This document shows positions 21,480-31,914 of a DNA stretch of 42,377 bases, in pieces (the stretch's first letter is position 1; every line of letters starts with the position of its first letter). Location: positions 1 through 42,377 of the forward strand of contig JAKSYS010000550.1 of the NCBI GenBank assembly GCA_022925895.1, given 5' to 3'. The notes under the pieces were generated by a model. It saw nothing but the letters and a program-made list of their open reading frames with translations, was not told the origin of the DNA and made no database searches. The DNA comes from Fragilaria crotonensis. Its lineage: Eukaryota; Bacillariophyta; Fragilariophyceae; Fragilariales; Fragilariaceae. Made by a program: the position numbers and the translations under genes.

Positions 21480-22394
21480 TTAGCATAAGAAGAATCCTAA
21501 AAGAGCAAGGACTGCTGCTCCAGTGGTGACTGGGGAAGGCACGCCACTGATTGTGGGGCGTGCCGTCGGACGGGCGGATGGAACAGCAGGCGCTCGGGAA
21601 GGCGCCGTAGTATTCAACTTGTCAGATCCGGGGCAAACGCATCCGCCCGCAATAAAAAATTGATCCTCGACTGCTTTTCTCATCTCAAAGCACCAATTAT
21701 CAGGCCAGGCCGAGGATCTGTTGGTGTGAAGTGTCAGATTTACAAATCCACAAGACCACCATCCGTCGTCATTGAGAGTTGGATCGATGTTTCGGATGGC
21801 GTCTAGCTGTTTCATTGGACAGCATTCAGCTGGAGTTTTTTCGGCAGGAAGATAGTCGCATGGGGTAAAAAGGTCGCCGTTACTGCGGCTAACACACGAG
21901 CCCTATTGCGTTTGTGAAGGAGATGAGAACAGGAGGGATCACTTACAAATGTTGCACAATGATTCCGGATCACTTACGCTTAGCTTTGGAGCAGGAGTTG
22001 GCGCAGCAAGCAAGCATGAGCACGACACACCACCATTTACTTCGATTTTGGCTCTGGTGGCGTTGCACTGTGCATCAGTGAAAGCAGCCGACAACGTCGA
22101 ATTGTACCTCATCTTGGCTCCATAGCAAGGAACTTCAGTTGCCAGGCCAGGAATATAAAAATTATAAGATCGAACGGCAGTGCAGCATTCAGGGTCTGCG
22201 AAAGTGCACACTGGTCCCACACGAGCCAAACACGATTTTCCGGTTGTGGGTCCCAGCGATTCAGCTACGTAGACCGGCGGCGACGTAGGGGCTACCAGAG
22301 ACGCCGGCTGAAAGATCGGCTGATCGAGTGGTTGAGCGACTGGCTGCGAAGAAGCCAAAGCGAAAGTGGAAAGTACGAGAAGTTGGAGAAGCAT
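21480..22394 (-). CDS. Secreted two-domain Cys-rich protein with C-terminal anchor-like tail
   Basis: Exon 1 is 22394-21978 and exon 2 is 21902-21480. The 75-nt intron (21903-21977) has donor GTAAGT and acceptor ATAG, with a phase-0 join giving 279 residues. I chose this donor because it joins PKLS to GSCVSRSNG in frame. A second GTAAGTGATCC copy 36 nt downstream would not keep the frame. The signal peptide is MLLQLLVLSTFALASS. Two Cys-rich domains share a pattern: SC, then .CC.., then C...., then a C.C ending (first GPVCTFADPECC...SCSC; second FTPCDYLPAE...ECC...GGCVC), suggesting internal duplication. A Pro/Ser/Thr-rich stretch and a short hydrophobic end (TTGAAVLALLGFFLC) look like a GPI-type or tail anchor. 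The family is not recognised; a cell-surface or wall protein is likely. Confidence 0.8.
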
Positions 22395-23390
22395 GATGGA
22401 TCAGCAGCTGAACTCCTTGGTATATGCCGAATTGTGATCGTATGAAGAACTGTTTGGACAGAGTGATTTATTTCCTATCCATACCCCTCGGCTGATGGTC
22501 GGCTGTCTCGGTCGTGCCTTTCATGGATCTTCGTATGCAAATACATATATATGCAGTGATTCTCCTGGTATCATTTGACAGTAGGTCAAGTAGTATGTAC
22601 ATTGTACATGTGATGCATACGGGAAGATTCTTATCGCTGCGACAAGATTCCTATATACTATTCTGCCATATGTTTATATCTATGTTTATGACGGACACAG
22701 CTTAATGCATCACCGCAACCCGTACCCCGTAACGGACGGATGTGTATATCTTATTGCGGTATTAAACCCGCGGCATAACACCACTGTAACAGCGTATTAC
22801 AGTATAAGAACAAGTACCTGGTAACTGGTATGAGTAAGCAGTAAGCATGCATAAGCACATCTATCATACTACCAGGTACGTTGTATAATACTCTATGGTG
22901 CTCCGAGCTCCGAGGGACTCTAAAAGAGACTCTTTGCATACACATGGTGAATTGCCTCCTTTGATCGTGCAGTACACAAAATTGTCAGTGATCGAACTTC
23001 TACCGTAGAAGTAGTGTATGGAGTCAAGAGGGTAGAGTACTCTTACTACTATAACGACTACTCGGAGTAGTTAGTACAGTAGTTAGAGTTAGTGCTACTG
23101 TACGTATCATGAATCATGATGCCCTGGTCTAATGAGACTTTAGACCCTTTTTTATATTTGTTTTGACGATGGCTCAAGACGGAAGCTTCCCCTTAAAATA
23201 CGACTATAGGCGCCGGATCATCAGGTGGAGGCCGTAGGAGGGTCTGCCGCTTCTGGATGCTAACTCTACTTCCACTGGTTCCTTGCACTCCTGTGTTGGA
23301 CCGGTTATATCTTACTGCGGTCTTCTCTTTACGCTCTATATGTAAGCCAAGCCTACATGCTATACATGTATGCTGGATGGGATCATGCTT
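22395..23390. other. Spacer, no supported gene
   Basis: GTAC-rich words and partial palindromes occur at 22800-23110 (for example CTCCGAGCTCCGAGG). Open frames are short and lack features. Confidence 0.5.
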
Positions 23391-24794
23391 TCAAACCAAG
23401 CAAAGATCTAGCGCTGCGTCCAGCGTGGTCTCGACAAGCGTGACAGAAATCGAGGGGAACTTCCCGTAAAGACAAGAATCGATGTCATTTTGGTAAGCCT
23501 TTTGCAGATAATATGTCAGGTAGACTGCAATATCATTCTGCAGCACTTCAACAACAGTAGGCGGCAATGGTGTCGGTGGTTCTGAGGAGCCAACATCAGA
23601 TGCAACAGGAGTTTGCGATTGATCCGACTTCGTCGACCCCAAGTCCTGAGGAGCAGCAGGGGCCTGTGTCGAAGTGGGGGCTGCGAATGGTTCACTATTC
23701 TCAGTAACTGGAGGCCTCGGCGATGCCGCATCGAACAGAGACGCAACTGGGACATGTGTCAAAGTGGGAGCTGCGAATGATTCACTGCTCGCCGTGACCG
23801 GAGCCTGTGATGATACCGACTCGAACGGGACTGCGACAGGACCCTGGGTCGAAGTGGGAGCTGGGAATGATTCACTGCTCGCTGTGACCGGAGCCTGTGA
23901 TGATGCCGAATCGAACAGGGCTGCGACAGGACCCTGAGTCGAAGGAGCTTCGAATGATTCACTGCTCGCCGTGACCGGAGCCTGTGATGAAGCCGAATCG
24001 AACGGAGCTGCGACTGGGCCCTGTGACGAAGTAGGAGCTGCAAATGATTCACTGCTCGCTGTGACCGGAGCCTGTGATGATGCCGAATCGAACAGGGCTG
24101 CGACAGGACCCTGTGCCGAAGTGGGAGGTGCGAATAATTCGCTGCTCGCAGTGACTGGAGGCTGTGATGAGGATGATTCCAATTCGAACGGAGGAGCGTC
24201 AAGAAACTGTTGAGATGACTGAGCCACAGGAGCGTTTACTGCGACAGGAGGTGGAAAAGAGATAAAATTGGATTGAGGTGGTTCGACATCGATCAGAGGT
24301 GCAGAAACTGGCGAATTCGCAACAAAATCAGACAGCCAACGCCTTGCATTATTGTTGTCAGGAAGGCATAAACGGCATGCGGTTCCAAGGTTGTAGATGA
24401 AACCGGTTCGTCCAAGCCTGCGTCGAAGATTCTTATTTGGGACGGGGATTGTGCATACCGGTCCAACAGGCAAGATATCAAGCATTTCGATCGACGGGTC
24501 AGCGGACGAGTAAGTCCAACAACGCTTTTCGAGGAAGGAGCCGATGGTATCGATTTCAGAATCTGAGCACTGGCCGTCGTAAAAGTAGTTTACAGTCCAT
24601 GTTGCTTTCATGTAGACTTGGACGGGATCAGGGCAGATTAGAAGATGCCGTTGGTGCGCTGTTGCGTGAAGGTCAACTTCGTGGATTGCGTGGGCGCTCC
24701 ACAAGCTTATCAATTGCACTGCGACGATGCATACAAGTTTGCGAAGAGATGAGAAACCCGTGGCTCTGGAGCGGAAAGAGAAGAGAAGAATCAT
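23391..24794 (-). CDS. Secreted Cys-containing protein with 30-residue PVTASSE repeats
   Basis: The single-exon 467-residue product starts at ATG 24794 with a hydrophobic signal segment (about residues 20-36, VCIVAVQLISLWSAHA). An N-terminal Cys domain (LICPDPVQVYMKATWTVNYFYDGQCS...CWTY...GPVC...CRLCLPDNN) is followed by six tandem 30-residue repeats (SSQAPVTASSES.AAPTS.QGPVAA.FDS). It closes with a C-terminal domain VYLTYYLQKAYQNDIDSCLYGKFPSISVTLVET. The N- and C-terminal domains resemble those of the gene at 32401-33402 (LLTCLDP...YC, and EYLTYYLQQTYHSDATKCLYGVFPSVAVSL), so the two are paralogues. Here the middle GDGICC domain is replaced by the repeats. It is probably extracellular; no enzyme motif is seen. 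Confidence 0.83.
   Translation of the reverse strand: MILLFSFRSRATGFSSLRKLVCIVAVQLISLWSAHAIHEVDLHATAHQRHLLICPDPVQVYMKATWTVNYFYDGQCSDSEIDTIGSFLEKRCWTYSSADPSIEMLDILPVGPVCTIPVPNKNLRRRLGRTGFIYNLGTACRLCLPDNNNARRWLSDFVANSPVSAPLIDVEPPQSNFISFPPPVAVNAPVAQSSQQFLDAPPFELESSSSQPPVTASSELFAPPTSAQGPVAALFDSASSQAPVTASSESFAAPTSSQGPVAAPFDSASSQAPVTASSESFEAPSTQGPVAALFDSASSQAPVTASSESFPAPTSTQGPVAVPFESVSSQAPVTASSESFAAPTLTHVPVASLFDAASPRPPVTENSEPFAAPTSTQAPAAPQDLGSTKSDQSQTPVASDVGSSEPPTPLPPTVVEVLQNDIAVYLTYYLQKAYQNDIDSCLYGKFPSISVTLVETTLDAALDLCLV
23628..24164 (-). repeat. Six tandem ~90-bp coding repeats
   Basis: The units encode about 30 residues each around APVTASSESF.APTS.QGPVA. One unit is 87 bp. Units 2 to 4 are the most alike, and outer units (QPPVTASSELFAPP; RPPVTENSEPF) have diverged. 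This suggests expansion from the centre by slippage or unequal exchange. Confidence 0.85.
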
Positions 24795-26103
24795 GATTCA
24801 CTTCGTTTTGTGAACATCATTTTCTACCCGTAAATAACGATTATATCATTTTTTGCGTTTGTATTTGTTTAGCCCACCGCCTGTGCTCAAAAACCATGAT
24901 GTCTCGTGGCTTCAAGTGCGATCAAATCAAAACATATATCATGCTGGACGACTCTCCCATGTACCCACCCCCGGTCCCCCGGAGCATTGTTAGTTGCCTA
25001 TGTATTATGTACAGTAGTCGTAGATCCCTTGATTTTAACCAGTGTCGATGACATTAACCCGGACATATACATCGAGGACTGTAGCTACGACAGTTCTCGT
25101 CGTTCGATTTGAAAACGGGAATGCCTCGCAACTCGCAGGTGCTATGACAATCGGGAGATGAAGTCGCGACTGTGAAAGAGCGTTATGTATGTATATGTTA
25201 CATTTTGATGCACTCTTAACAATTATGCGTTCGTGAATCATATACATCATTATATACTGCTATTTATGATGGACAACCAAACAAATTTGCACCGATGACT
25301 TATCCGGGTCATAATATATATATATCAAAACACCTACCGGTATTTATCATTCCGAAGGAATCTGTCCCAGACTTCGAGGTCTCAGACCTTGGCGCTCGAG
25401 ATCAAGGTCGCCAATTTGACTAACGTCATAATCTGCGATGGCTTGCTCAGGAAGGTTGTTACTTCTTGTCCGAAGTCTTTAATTGTTTGAGAATGTTCAA
25501 GTAATCAACTGATACTACCTTGAAAGTTGTGATTTCTGATGACAACAAGTGATTTTGGAGGCATTTCTTTCCACCTTTCCTTACCATGAGTGGATCAATC
25601 TATGTAAGACACACCCAGTTAGAGAACAGGACTGCTATAGCTTTAAATGCTTGATGGCATTTCTACCATTGCTGTGTTCTCGTGGTGGTAACTTTACTAA
25701 CACCACAAAGAAGATCAACAACCTGGCTTTGTATAGCGCTTCTTTCAAATCTTTCCCAGTTACTAAGTAGAGTAGTAGCTAGTAGTAGTGTTAATCGCAA
25801 GAATCAAATTGAGTAGCTACTTTGTAGGCAAGGAGAAAATACAACTTTTTATGGTTCAAAATCTTTCATGGTTCCTTGCCAATCAGGTTACAAACGTCTG
25901 GCAAATCATGACGGTTGCAATCAAGCAATCGTAGGCGCATCATTGTAAGATTTCTTGCTGCTGGAAGGTCAAGCCCAGGCAGGCACACTAAGTAGTAGCT
26001 ACCGGGGTCAATTAGAGGCCACTGAACTGTGCACGCCAGTCTGGGACTGGCTGGCATGAAGAAGCAAAGTTTTTAGAACTGGTGTTGATCCATCAAGCCG
26101 GCC
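24795..26103. other. Spacer; right part CpG-poor relic DNA
   Basis: 24795-25330 holds the 5' side of the previous gene and AT-rich simple sequence (ATATATAT near 25314). About 25450-26090 is AT-rich, poor in CpG and made of short broken frames, like the island at 39-42 kb. The phrase AATTGAGTAGCTA near 25808 also occurs inverted near 41980, hinting at a shared repeat family. Confidence 0.4.
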
Positions 26104-26390
26104 AGGTTTGTCATCGTCAGCAGATTAGGTTTTTGTCAGCACATTCTGCCAACAGATTTTTTCATCAGCAGATTTGTTTTTCTTCAAGAACAGCTTTCTA
26201 TTGTTAGCAGTTTTATCTTGTGAGCAGTTTCTGTCAGCAGCTTTCTCTATTTAGCAGATTTCACTTTTGTCAGCAGATTTTGTGATCAGCTTTCTTCAGT
26301 CAACAGTCTCGTTTTTGTCAACTGTTCTGTGGACAGATTTCTTTAGTCAGGCAATTCCTAGACATAAAACTCAGCAAAACGCAGATTTGA
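26104..26390. repeat. Degenerate GTCAGCAGATT repeat array, left block
   Basis: Words of the form TTTTTGTCAGCAGATT, spaced irregularly about 15-30 bp apart, recur many times (for example near 26117, 26169, 26237, 26270). The same word reappears at 27170-27250 on the far side of a Copia gag fragment, suggesting one array that was split. Confidence 0.6.
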
Positions 26391-26686
26391 GCAGCTGTGG
26401 CGGCGGCAGGATGGATAGGATTGTCGGGGCCATTGAGGGGAGCGATGAAGGGAACGTTACCGGAGCGGAGGAGGTAGGCCGCGGGGAGTAGGGTGAGAGC
26501 TAGATGGCCATGGATGCCGTCGCCGGCGTAGGACGGAACAGTGGTTGCGTTGGCGTTGAGTTGGGTCTGGGCAAGACGGATGGTGGCGTAGGTGGGTGGG
26601 GAGGTGACGGTGGCAATGGGAGAAAGGATGGGGTTGGGAAAAGAGGCCGTGATGGAGGCGGCGGTGAGGGTGGAAGCTTTCTGCAT
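26391..26686 (-). pseudogene. Truncated Copia-like gag fragment
   Basis: From ATG 26686 the translation follows the N-terminus of the Copia gag at 33721. Matched points are F.NPILSPI (compare FPYAVLTPI), QTQLNANA, GDGIHGHLAL.LLPAAYLLRSGNVPFIAP (compare GGTHGHMAMLLSDAEYLVRAGVPFIVP) and AAATAAQI (compare AGATAAQI). Resemblance ends at about 26391, where the GTCAGCAGAT array begins. It is a 5' piece of a related but clearly divergent element; no LTR was identified for it. Confidence 0.7.
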
Positions 26687-27164
26687 GGTGGGAGGTAGAA
26701 AGAAGAAAAAAAATTATCAACTTCTATTGATGAGCTATAGACGTCTGATCGTACTGTCTTGAAACCGATGAAGTTGATAAGTTATGAGTCGGTTTAGACT
26801 ATGATGGATGCAGAAAGGGTCGTTATCGATCACGGATTGTAACGATGTAAAGGCCGATATGAATGACGTTCGTGACAGTTGATCGGGACTCGTATATACG
26901 GGAAGGGATGCTGGAACGGTATTCGGGTTCGGATTTAGGTCATCGATGGATATGTGATAGAATCGTGTTATGTACGTGCTGAATGTTCTTGATGTGTTGT
27001 AACGGTGAAGGGCTGGATGGATGGACAGACGGCCGTATTCAATACTGCTAGCTACTGCTGCTTGATGACACATTTTTCACAATTACTGGAGTACTTCATT
27101 TTGTCTTTGTATATTTTTCAGGAGGTTTCCATCATCAAAAGTTTTTCTTTATTTAAGCTGATTG
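26687..27164. other. Probable 5' leader/LTR-side DNA of the truncated Copia fragment
   Basis: This lies upstream of the gag fragment's start and before the repeat array resumes. It starts with a polypurine-like AGAAAGAAGAAAAAAAA stretch. No terminal repeat partner is visible in the window, so the extent of the retroelement is uncertain. Confidence 0.3.
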
Positions 27165-27260
27165 CATCAGAAGATGTTTCCTGTCAGCAGAATTTGTTTT
27201 TGTCAGCAGATGCTTGTCATCAGCAGATCTTGTTTTGTCAGCAGATTCATCCGCAGATGT
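27165..27260. repeat. Degenerate GTCAGCAGATT repeat array, right block
   Basis: Five or so copies of GTCAGCAGA or ATCAGCAGAT occur in about 90 bp, in the same orientation as in the left block at 26104-26390. Confidence 0.6.
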
Positions 27261-27480
27261 GTTTTTTGTTAGCAAACGTCTTTGCATTTGTCATCAAAAA
27301 GATGCTCGCGCCGGCACATTGTGTTTCGCGCCAGCCTGTTTCTTGACGGAACCATTTTCTCCTCCGGCTGGAGCATTTTCGCGTCAATCACGATTGCATT
27401 CGTTTTGCGGGACCTTCCTGGTTGATCCTGGCTCGCGGTCTCGCTACAATAGAGTAAATACTCCAGTACAAAGTACTACT

Positions 27481-27557
27481 ACTGAATACTGAATACTGAA
27501 TACTGAATACTGAATACTGAATACTGAATACTGAATACTGAATACTGAATACTGAAT
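27481..27557. repeat. Heptanucleotide microsatellite (ACTGAAT) x 11
   Basis: There are eleven exact tandem copies of ACTGAAT (77 bp). It directly follows a GTAC-rich stretch (CAAAGTACTACT). Confidence 0.97.
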
Positions 27558-28054
27558 AGCACCCCGAGCCCTGATGACTCGGAGCTCGGAGTACATATGC
27601 ATACAGCATACAGTACATGGAACAAGTACTAGCTAGTACCGTATGATAATGTTGGAGACGTGCAGCGGGCGGCGGATGAAATGAAAATTCCTGCCGATGG
27701 GAAGTGGCGATATCGTCGTACGTCGTCCCTATTGCAAATTCGGATTCCCCTATATGCACGATCCTGTCGTGGGAGTACTATTACGTCGGAATCGGTATTC
27801 ATCCGACTGAATGCACGGTACTAGTACCAGTGTACCAGTAACACGCGAGGAAACTACACCAATGTCCACCACCTGCCGAAGACGGCCGCCAACCGATCCT
27901 GGATCCCTCTTTTCGACATGCGACTGCCGACGCTGGGAGACATCTGGAATCCCACCTCTCAATTGTATCAATTCATTGAACAATCGTCTGATCTGTTTGT
28001 TCTTTCGTTGCATTGTCTTCTTCCATTTTCCGTCGTCGATAAGTCCACCGTATC
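27558..28054. other. Spacer and 5' region of the carrier gene
   Basis: GTAC-rich words occur at 27585-27640. From about 27850 the sequence is CT-rich and runs into the leader before ATG 28055. No TATA box is convincing. Confidence 0.4.
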
Positions 28055-28858
28055 ATGTCTGCTGAACTCAACGAAACTCAGAATGCCACCGTCGGCATGA
28101 CGGTTGGTGTGATTGAAGTTTTGATTCTTCAACCGTTCAATTATGCTAAAAACATGACTCAACAAAAGCAGCCCATCTCTCTCTCCCCCACCATTTGGTA
28201 CCGCGGCGTCGGTGCCAACTGCATCAACATGGGTTCCTGCACCATGATTCAATTCGCCGTCGGCGGAAAGCTCAAAAATCTCGTGCTCAACGGCGAAAAG
28301 CGCCGCCTGCAAGTGTACGAAGAAATGTTGTGCGGTGCCGCGGCCGGTCTGGTCAGTGCCACGGTCGGAAGTCCGCTGGAACTCATCATGATCCAGCAGC
28401 AGCGCAAGGGCGGGTCGACCGTGAGCACGATCCGGACCATTGCCACTCCGTCCAACATTGGCCGTGGATTCACCGGAGCCGGTATCCGAGAGGCACTCTG
28501 GACTTGTGGATACTTATCCATCCCACCCATTGTGCGCAACTATTTGATGGACATGTATCCTACAGTATTTGATAATAATGAAAAGGCTCGCATCCCAGCG
28601 GCACTCTTGGGAGGTCTCTTTGCTTGTTACTTGTCGCACCCGGTTGATACGATCAAGACGTGCATGCAGGGAGATATTGAACGCACTACCTACAGTACCT
28701 TTTCCAAGACGGCAGGTAAGATTTGGGCCGAGTCCGGTGTTCGAGGATTTTACCGAGGCGCTACGTTTCGATACGGACGCATGGTCTGCGCTGTCTTCAT
28801 CATGGACGCCATGAAGGATTTCATGTCCAAGTTGATGTACCCAAGTGCGTTCGAGTGA
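28055..28858 (+). CDS. Mitochondrial carrier family (SLC25-type) transporter
   Basis: The single-exon 267-residue product is close to but slightly shorter than the usual 300. It has three repeat signatures: P27-F-N-Y-A-K32, P107-L-E-L-I-M112 and P196-V-D-T-I-K201. The third is the canonical P.D..K; the second lacks the terminal basic residue and the first has Asn instead of an acidic residue. Family features GFYRGA.FRYGRM (231-243) and GAAAGL (94-99) are present. Carriers move metabolites across the inner mitochondrial membrane (sometimes plastid or peroxisome). The unusual first two motifs imply weakened matrix-gate salt bridges, so substrate cannot be predicted. ATG 28055 is the first in frame and gives the standard short N-terminus. 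Confidence 0.88.
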   Translation: MSAELNETQNATVGMTVGVIEVLILQPFNYAKNMTQQKQPISLSPTIWYRGVGANCINMGSCTMIQFAVGGKLKNLVLNGEKRRLQVYEEMLCGAAAGLVSATVGSPLELIMIQQQRKGGSTVSTIRTIATPSNIGRGFTGAGIREALWTCGYLSIPPIVRNYLMDMYPTVFDNNEKARIPAALLGGLFACYLSHPVDTIKTCMQGDIERTTYSTFSKTAGKIWAESGVRGFYRGATFRYGRMVCAVFIMDAMKDFMSKLMYPSAFE

Positions 28859-30317
28859 GGAGCACGGAAGTGTTGGTAGGTGAGAGGTTGTTGAGAGGTC
28901 GCATCATGAACCATGGACCATTGGACCATGGACCGGGATCATTTGAAATGAATGAGTGCCATCCATTTTACGTAAACAAGATATAGATAGGAAAAAGTGC
29001 CATCGATTCTCTATTCAATGCGGGTGATTGCAGAAGTCCCGAGTGTGCGTTTGTATGTTGTGCATTGTGTAGTGATGTGGCTACCTTCGTCGATGTCGGT
29101 GGATGGTTTAAAGTGTTTAGCACTCGTGGCTCGTGGATGCTATTGGGACGAGGATGCATCTACCGGTATGTCAGATACCAGATACACCTCATAAGTGGCA
29201 TTTTGTACGCGTACTGTAGTACTGTACGTCTGTAGGAGGAGCACACAGTGTGCGCATACACTCGCCTCGATACGTCACGTGCGCAAAGCAACTTTACCGG
29301 TACACTCGTAAAAGTACTCGAGTACAAGGCGATCTTGTACTGTTTTTGTTGTTGCAATGACCAGTTTTCCTTCTTAGGTGACATACACGTCTGCTAAGTT
29401 CTGTACTGTAGCAATTGTATTGGAAAGAAACATACGCAGGGGTGTTTAATAGTTAACTAATTAAGGCGTCAGAAGGCGCGCCGGCCGGATGGACTTAATT
29501 AAACACCCCTGGACATACGTGTTCCAGGTACAAAATGCGAGGTACATATGATATTATGAGAGTATGAGTGATAATACTGCACTGGACTATCTACAAGTAC
29601 CAGGTTTACGTGTGCCTGTGGATACCGTGTCTCTCGAACTCATACTCCAGTTCTACCTCAATATTTGTATTTTAAACATTCATGATAAAAATTATATACA
29701 TCTGTTCAGCAGTACGTTCAGCACGACAGCACGACTCACCCTTGTCTCTTATCATATGTTCATAGCTAATTCCATGCAGGGAGTCGTCGTGTACTGAGTA
29801 CTGAATACTTCGTGTGTATCCCGTAGGAAGAAATTCCGTGAGAAAGTTACGGGATCGCGCTGGACAGTGCTTCAACGTTGGTTTTAAGTTCTTGAACGGA
29901 AGTTCTTAGGTGTTTCCAACCATTTTTTCTAGGTCTAGAAATATGGACTATGCTACAACGCTTAATATCTGTATACTCTGTAATCCTTAAGTAACTCTTA
30001 TTATAACACTTCATTCCCGACCCTAGAATTCGTAATATAGGATTTTTGGTGAGTACACTGTTTGAGTAACGTACGTTCTGTCGGCATTAGGATTCTGTCT
30101 CTACACGAATGGGTCATGGATGTCTTGCACGCCCGAAGTATCTCCTTCCACCACAACTAACAGCCCTTGATCAAACCCTAGCCTGTCTCACGTTTGGAGT
30201 CTTGACTCTCCACCAGTCTCACTCTCTATTCTCCGCCGAAAATTGTCTTCTTCTCCGTCCGTATTCGACGTTCTTGTTCGCTGTTCTTTGGCAGGACAGT
30301 CCATCAGAAACTGAACG
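28859..30317. other. Spacer with one MITE, no supported gene
   Basis: A small repeat CCATGGACCATTGGACCATGG lies at 28911-28931. GTAC-rich words occur at 29210-29330. A 75-bp inverted-repeat element (29437-29511) is listed separately. A CT-rich leader precedes ATG 30318. Confidence 0.45.
29437..29511. mobile_element. 75-bp hAT-like MITE
   Basis: It begins CAGGGGTGTTTAAT and ends with the exact reverse complement (14-bp perfect TIRs). The flanks are AACATACG (29429-29436) and GACATACG (29512-29519), an 8-bp duplication with one mismatch. A CAGGGGTG-type end plus 8-bp duplication fits the hAT superfamily. The GC-rich centre includes GGCGCGCC and the right arm TTAATTAA. It is non-coding. Confidence 0.75.
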
Positions 30318-31914
30318 ATGATGCGCCGAATAGGGCGATCGAATAACCGCAACAGCAATAGCAATACCACTCCCGATGGATATCCGGACGACGAGCCTTC
30401 CATTCAAGGTGTCGGTTCCTTGTTAGGCGCTGATGTCGCATCACTGCTTGACGGTGAATCGGTGGTTCTTCCATCGGACGATGATGCTAGCAGCATCAAT
30501 ACGAATTTCAACTACAGCACTGCTGGGAATGACAATGATCCAGAGCAATTGCGTGCTAGCAGTCACGACCAAGACGACGATTCCACGACAAATGGTCCTT
30601 GGATGATGGGGGGAGTAAACCAGCCCAATTGGAATGCGGATTCAAAGGCTGCCAACGACGCCAACTTGAACAACAACGCCAATGGCACCAACAATGACAG
30701 CCAACGTCGTCCTTGCCTCCCTCCGTGGCTTGCCAATTCTCCGAAGTGGCTCAAGACTGCCATTGTCATTGCCACGGCTCTGCTCGTCGGCGCCATTGTC
30801 TTGGTGACCGTCGCGGCGGTCCTTAACAACGCCAACAACGGCGCTTCTTCCCGATCTGCCGTTGAACCCTCGACCCCATCTGCAGCCCCCACATCGCTGA
30901 AACCGACTTCGCCACGGCCGACGCCAGAGCCCACCAAGGCACCGAAAGGCTCGACGGAACAACCATCTGTGGCACCCGTTTCCGGGGCACCCGTTACCGG
31001 CGCACCTGTCGATGTGACACTTCCGTCATCACCACCCTCGCTGGCATCGCCGACTAAAACAGTCTTTTATGTCACGGGAGGAAGGCCTCAAGGAACGGAT
31101 TTGGCTGATTTTGAAGCGAACTTGGGGCGATTGCCGGTTGACGCTTCTTTTATGGTTAATGTGGGCGATTGGAACTCTCCGTTGCCACAAGCTGCGATGA
31201 AGCCTCGTTTCAAGACGTCGATGCCCTCTTCGAAACCTCGACTGTGCCGGTATACTTTGTACCTGGAGACAATGAGGTGTGTACATACTACTATTTCTTT
31301 GTCATCTGATTGCATGGAATTCCTTACCTTTTTTCTTTATTCTTCAACGATGGCAGTATAACGATTGTCCTGACATCACGCAATCCTATACGCTTTGGAA
31401 GGAATACCTTGTGGATTACGAAACCAAACATTGGCCTCCACCCTCGTGGACCGTAAACCGCTACACGGGTGTGTTGGACGAAAATTGGGCATTCACCCTC
31501 AACAAGGCACTCTTTGTGGGGATCAATTTGGTGGGAGGCCAAGTCCAAGACACGACGGAATGGGCCACCCGCCAAGCTGCCGATTTGGAATGGATTGACG
31601 TCCAAGTAGATGCGGCAAGGAAGAATCAGGATTTGGAAGTGCTAGTGGTGTTTGCACATGCTGATCCGTCCATTTCCACCAATGATCCATTTTTCGTTCC
31701 GTTTTTTGATAATGTTCGATCGAGTTACAACGTCCCGACCGTGCTGGTGCATCGTAATCTCGGAATAGATTCCGCGAACTTGCAAGAGAATTATATGGGG
31801 ATTAACGATTTCGCCGTGTTGGTTGTGGAAGGTGGGATTTGGCCGCCTATGCGAGTGGAGGTTGACACACTCAGTGGATCGTTCCTTTGGAATCAAGCAG
31901 ATTGGTTTGTATAG
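30318..31914 (+). CDS. Type II membrane protein with metallophosphatase-like ectodomain, two exons, one frameshift
   Basis: Exon 1 is 30318-31276. An 80-nt intron (31277-31356; GTGTGT...GGCAG) joins in phase 0 to exon 2 at 31357-31914. Corrected length is about 505 residues. The N-terminal 140 residues are Asn/Asp/Ser-rich and cytosolic. One membrane segment (about 145-170, WLKTAIVIATALLVGAIVLVTVAAV) is followed by a Pro/Thr/Ala stalk (to about 247) and a domain with FYVTGGRPQGTDLADF, VNVGDWNSP, VYFVPGDNE and VVFAHADPS. The last three resemble the GD, GNHE and GH.H signatures of calcineurin-type phosphoesterases, though not exactly. A 1-nt loss near 31185 shifts the frame: DWNSPL continues in the next frame as ATSCDEASFQDVDALFETSTVPVYFVPGDNE. 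Enzyme activity is possible but unproven; the ligand set is non-canonical. Confidence 0.78.

Noticed and set aside
29461-29511. GGCGCGCC and TTAATTAA close together, suggestive of a cloning linker
   Set aside because: The segment is fully explained by a 75-bp inverted-repeat element with an 8-bp flanking duplication; no vector sequence adjoins it.
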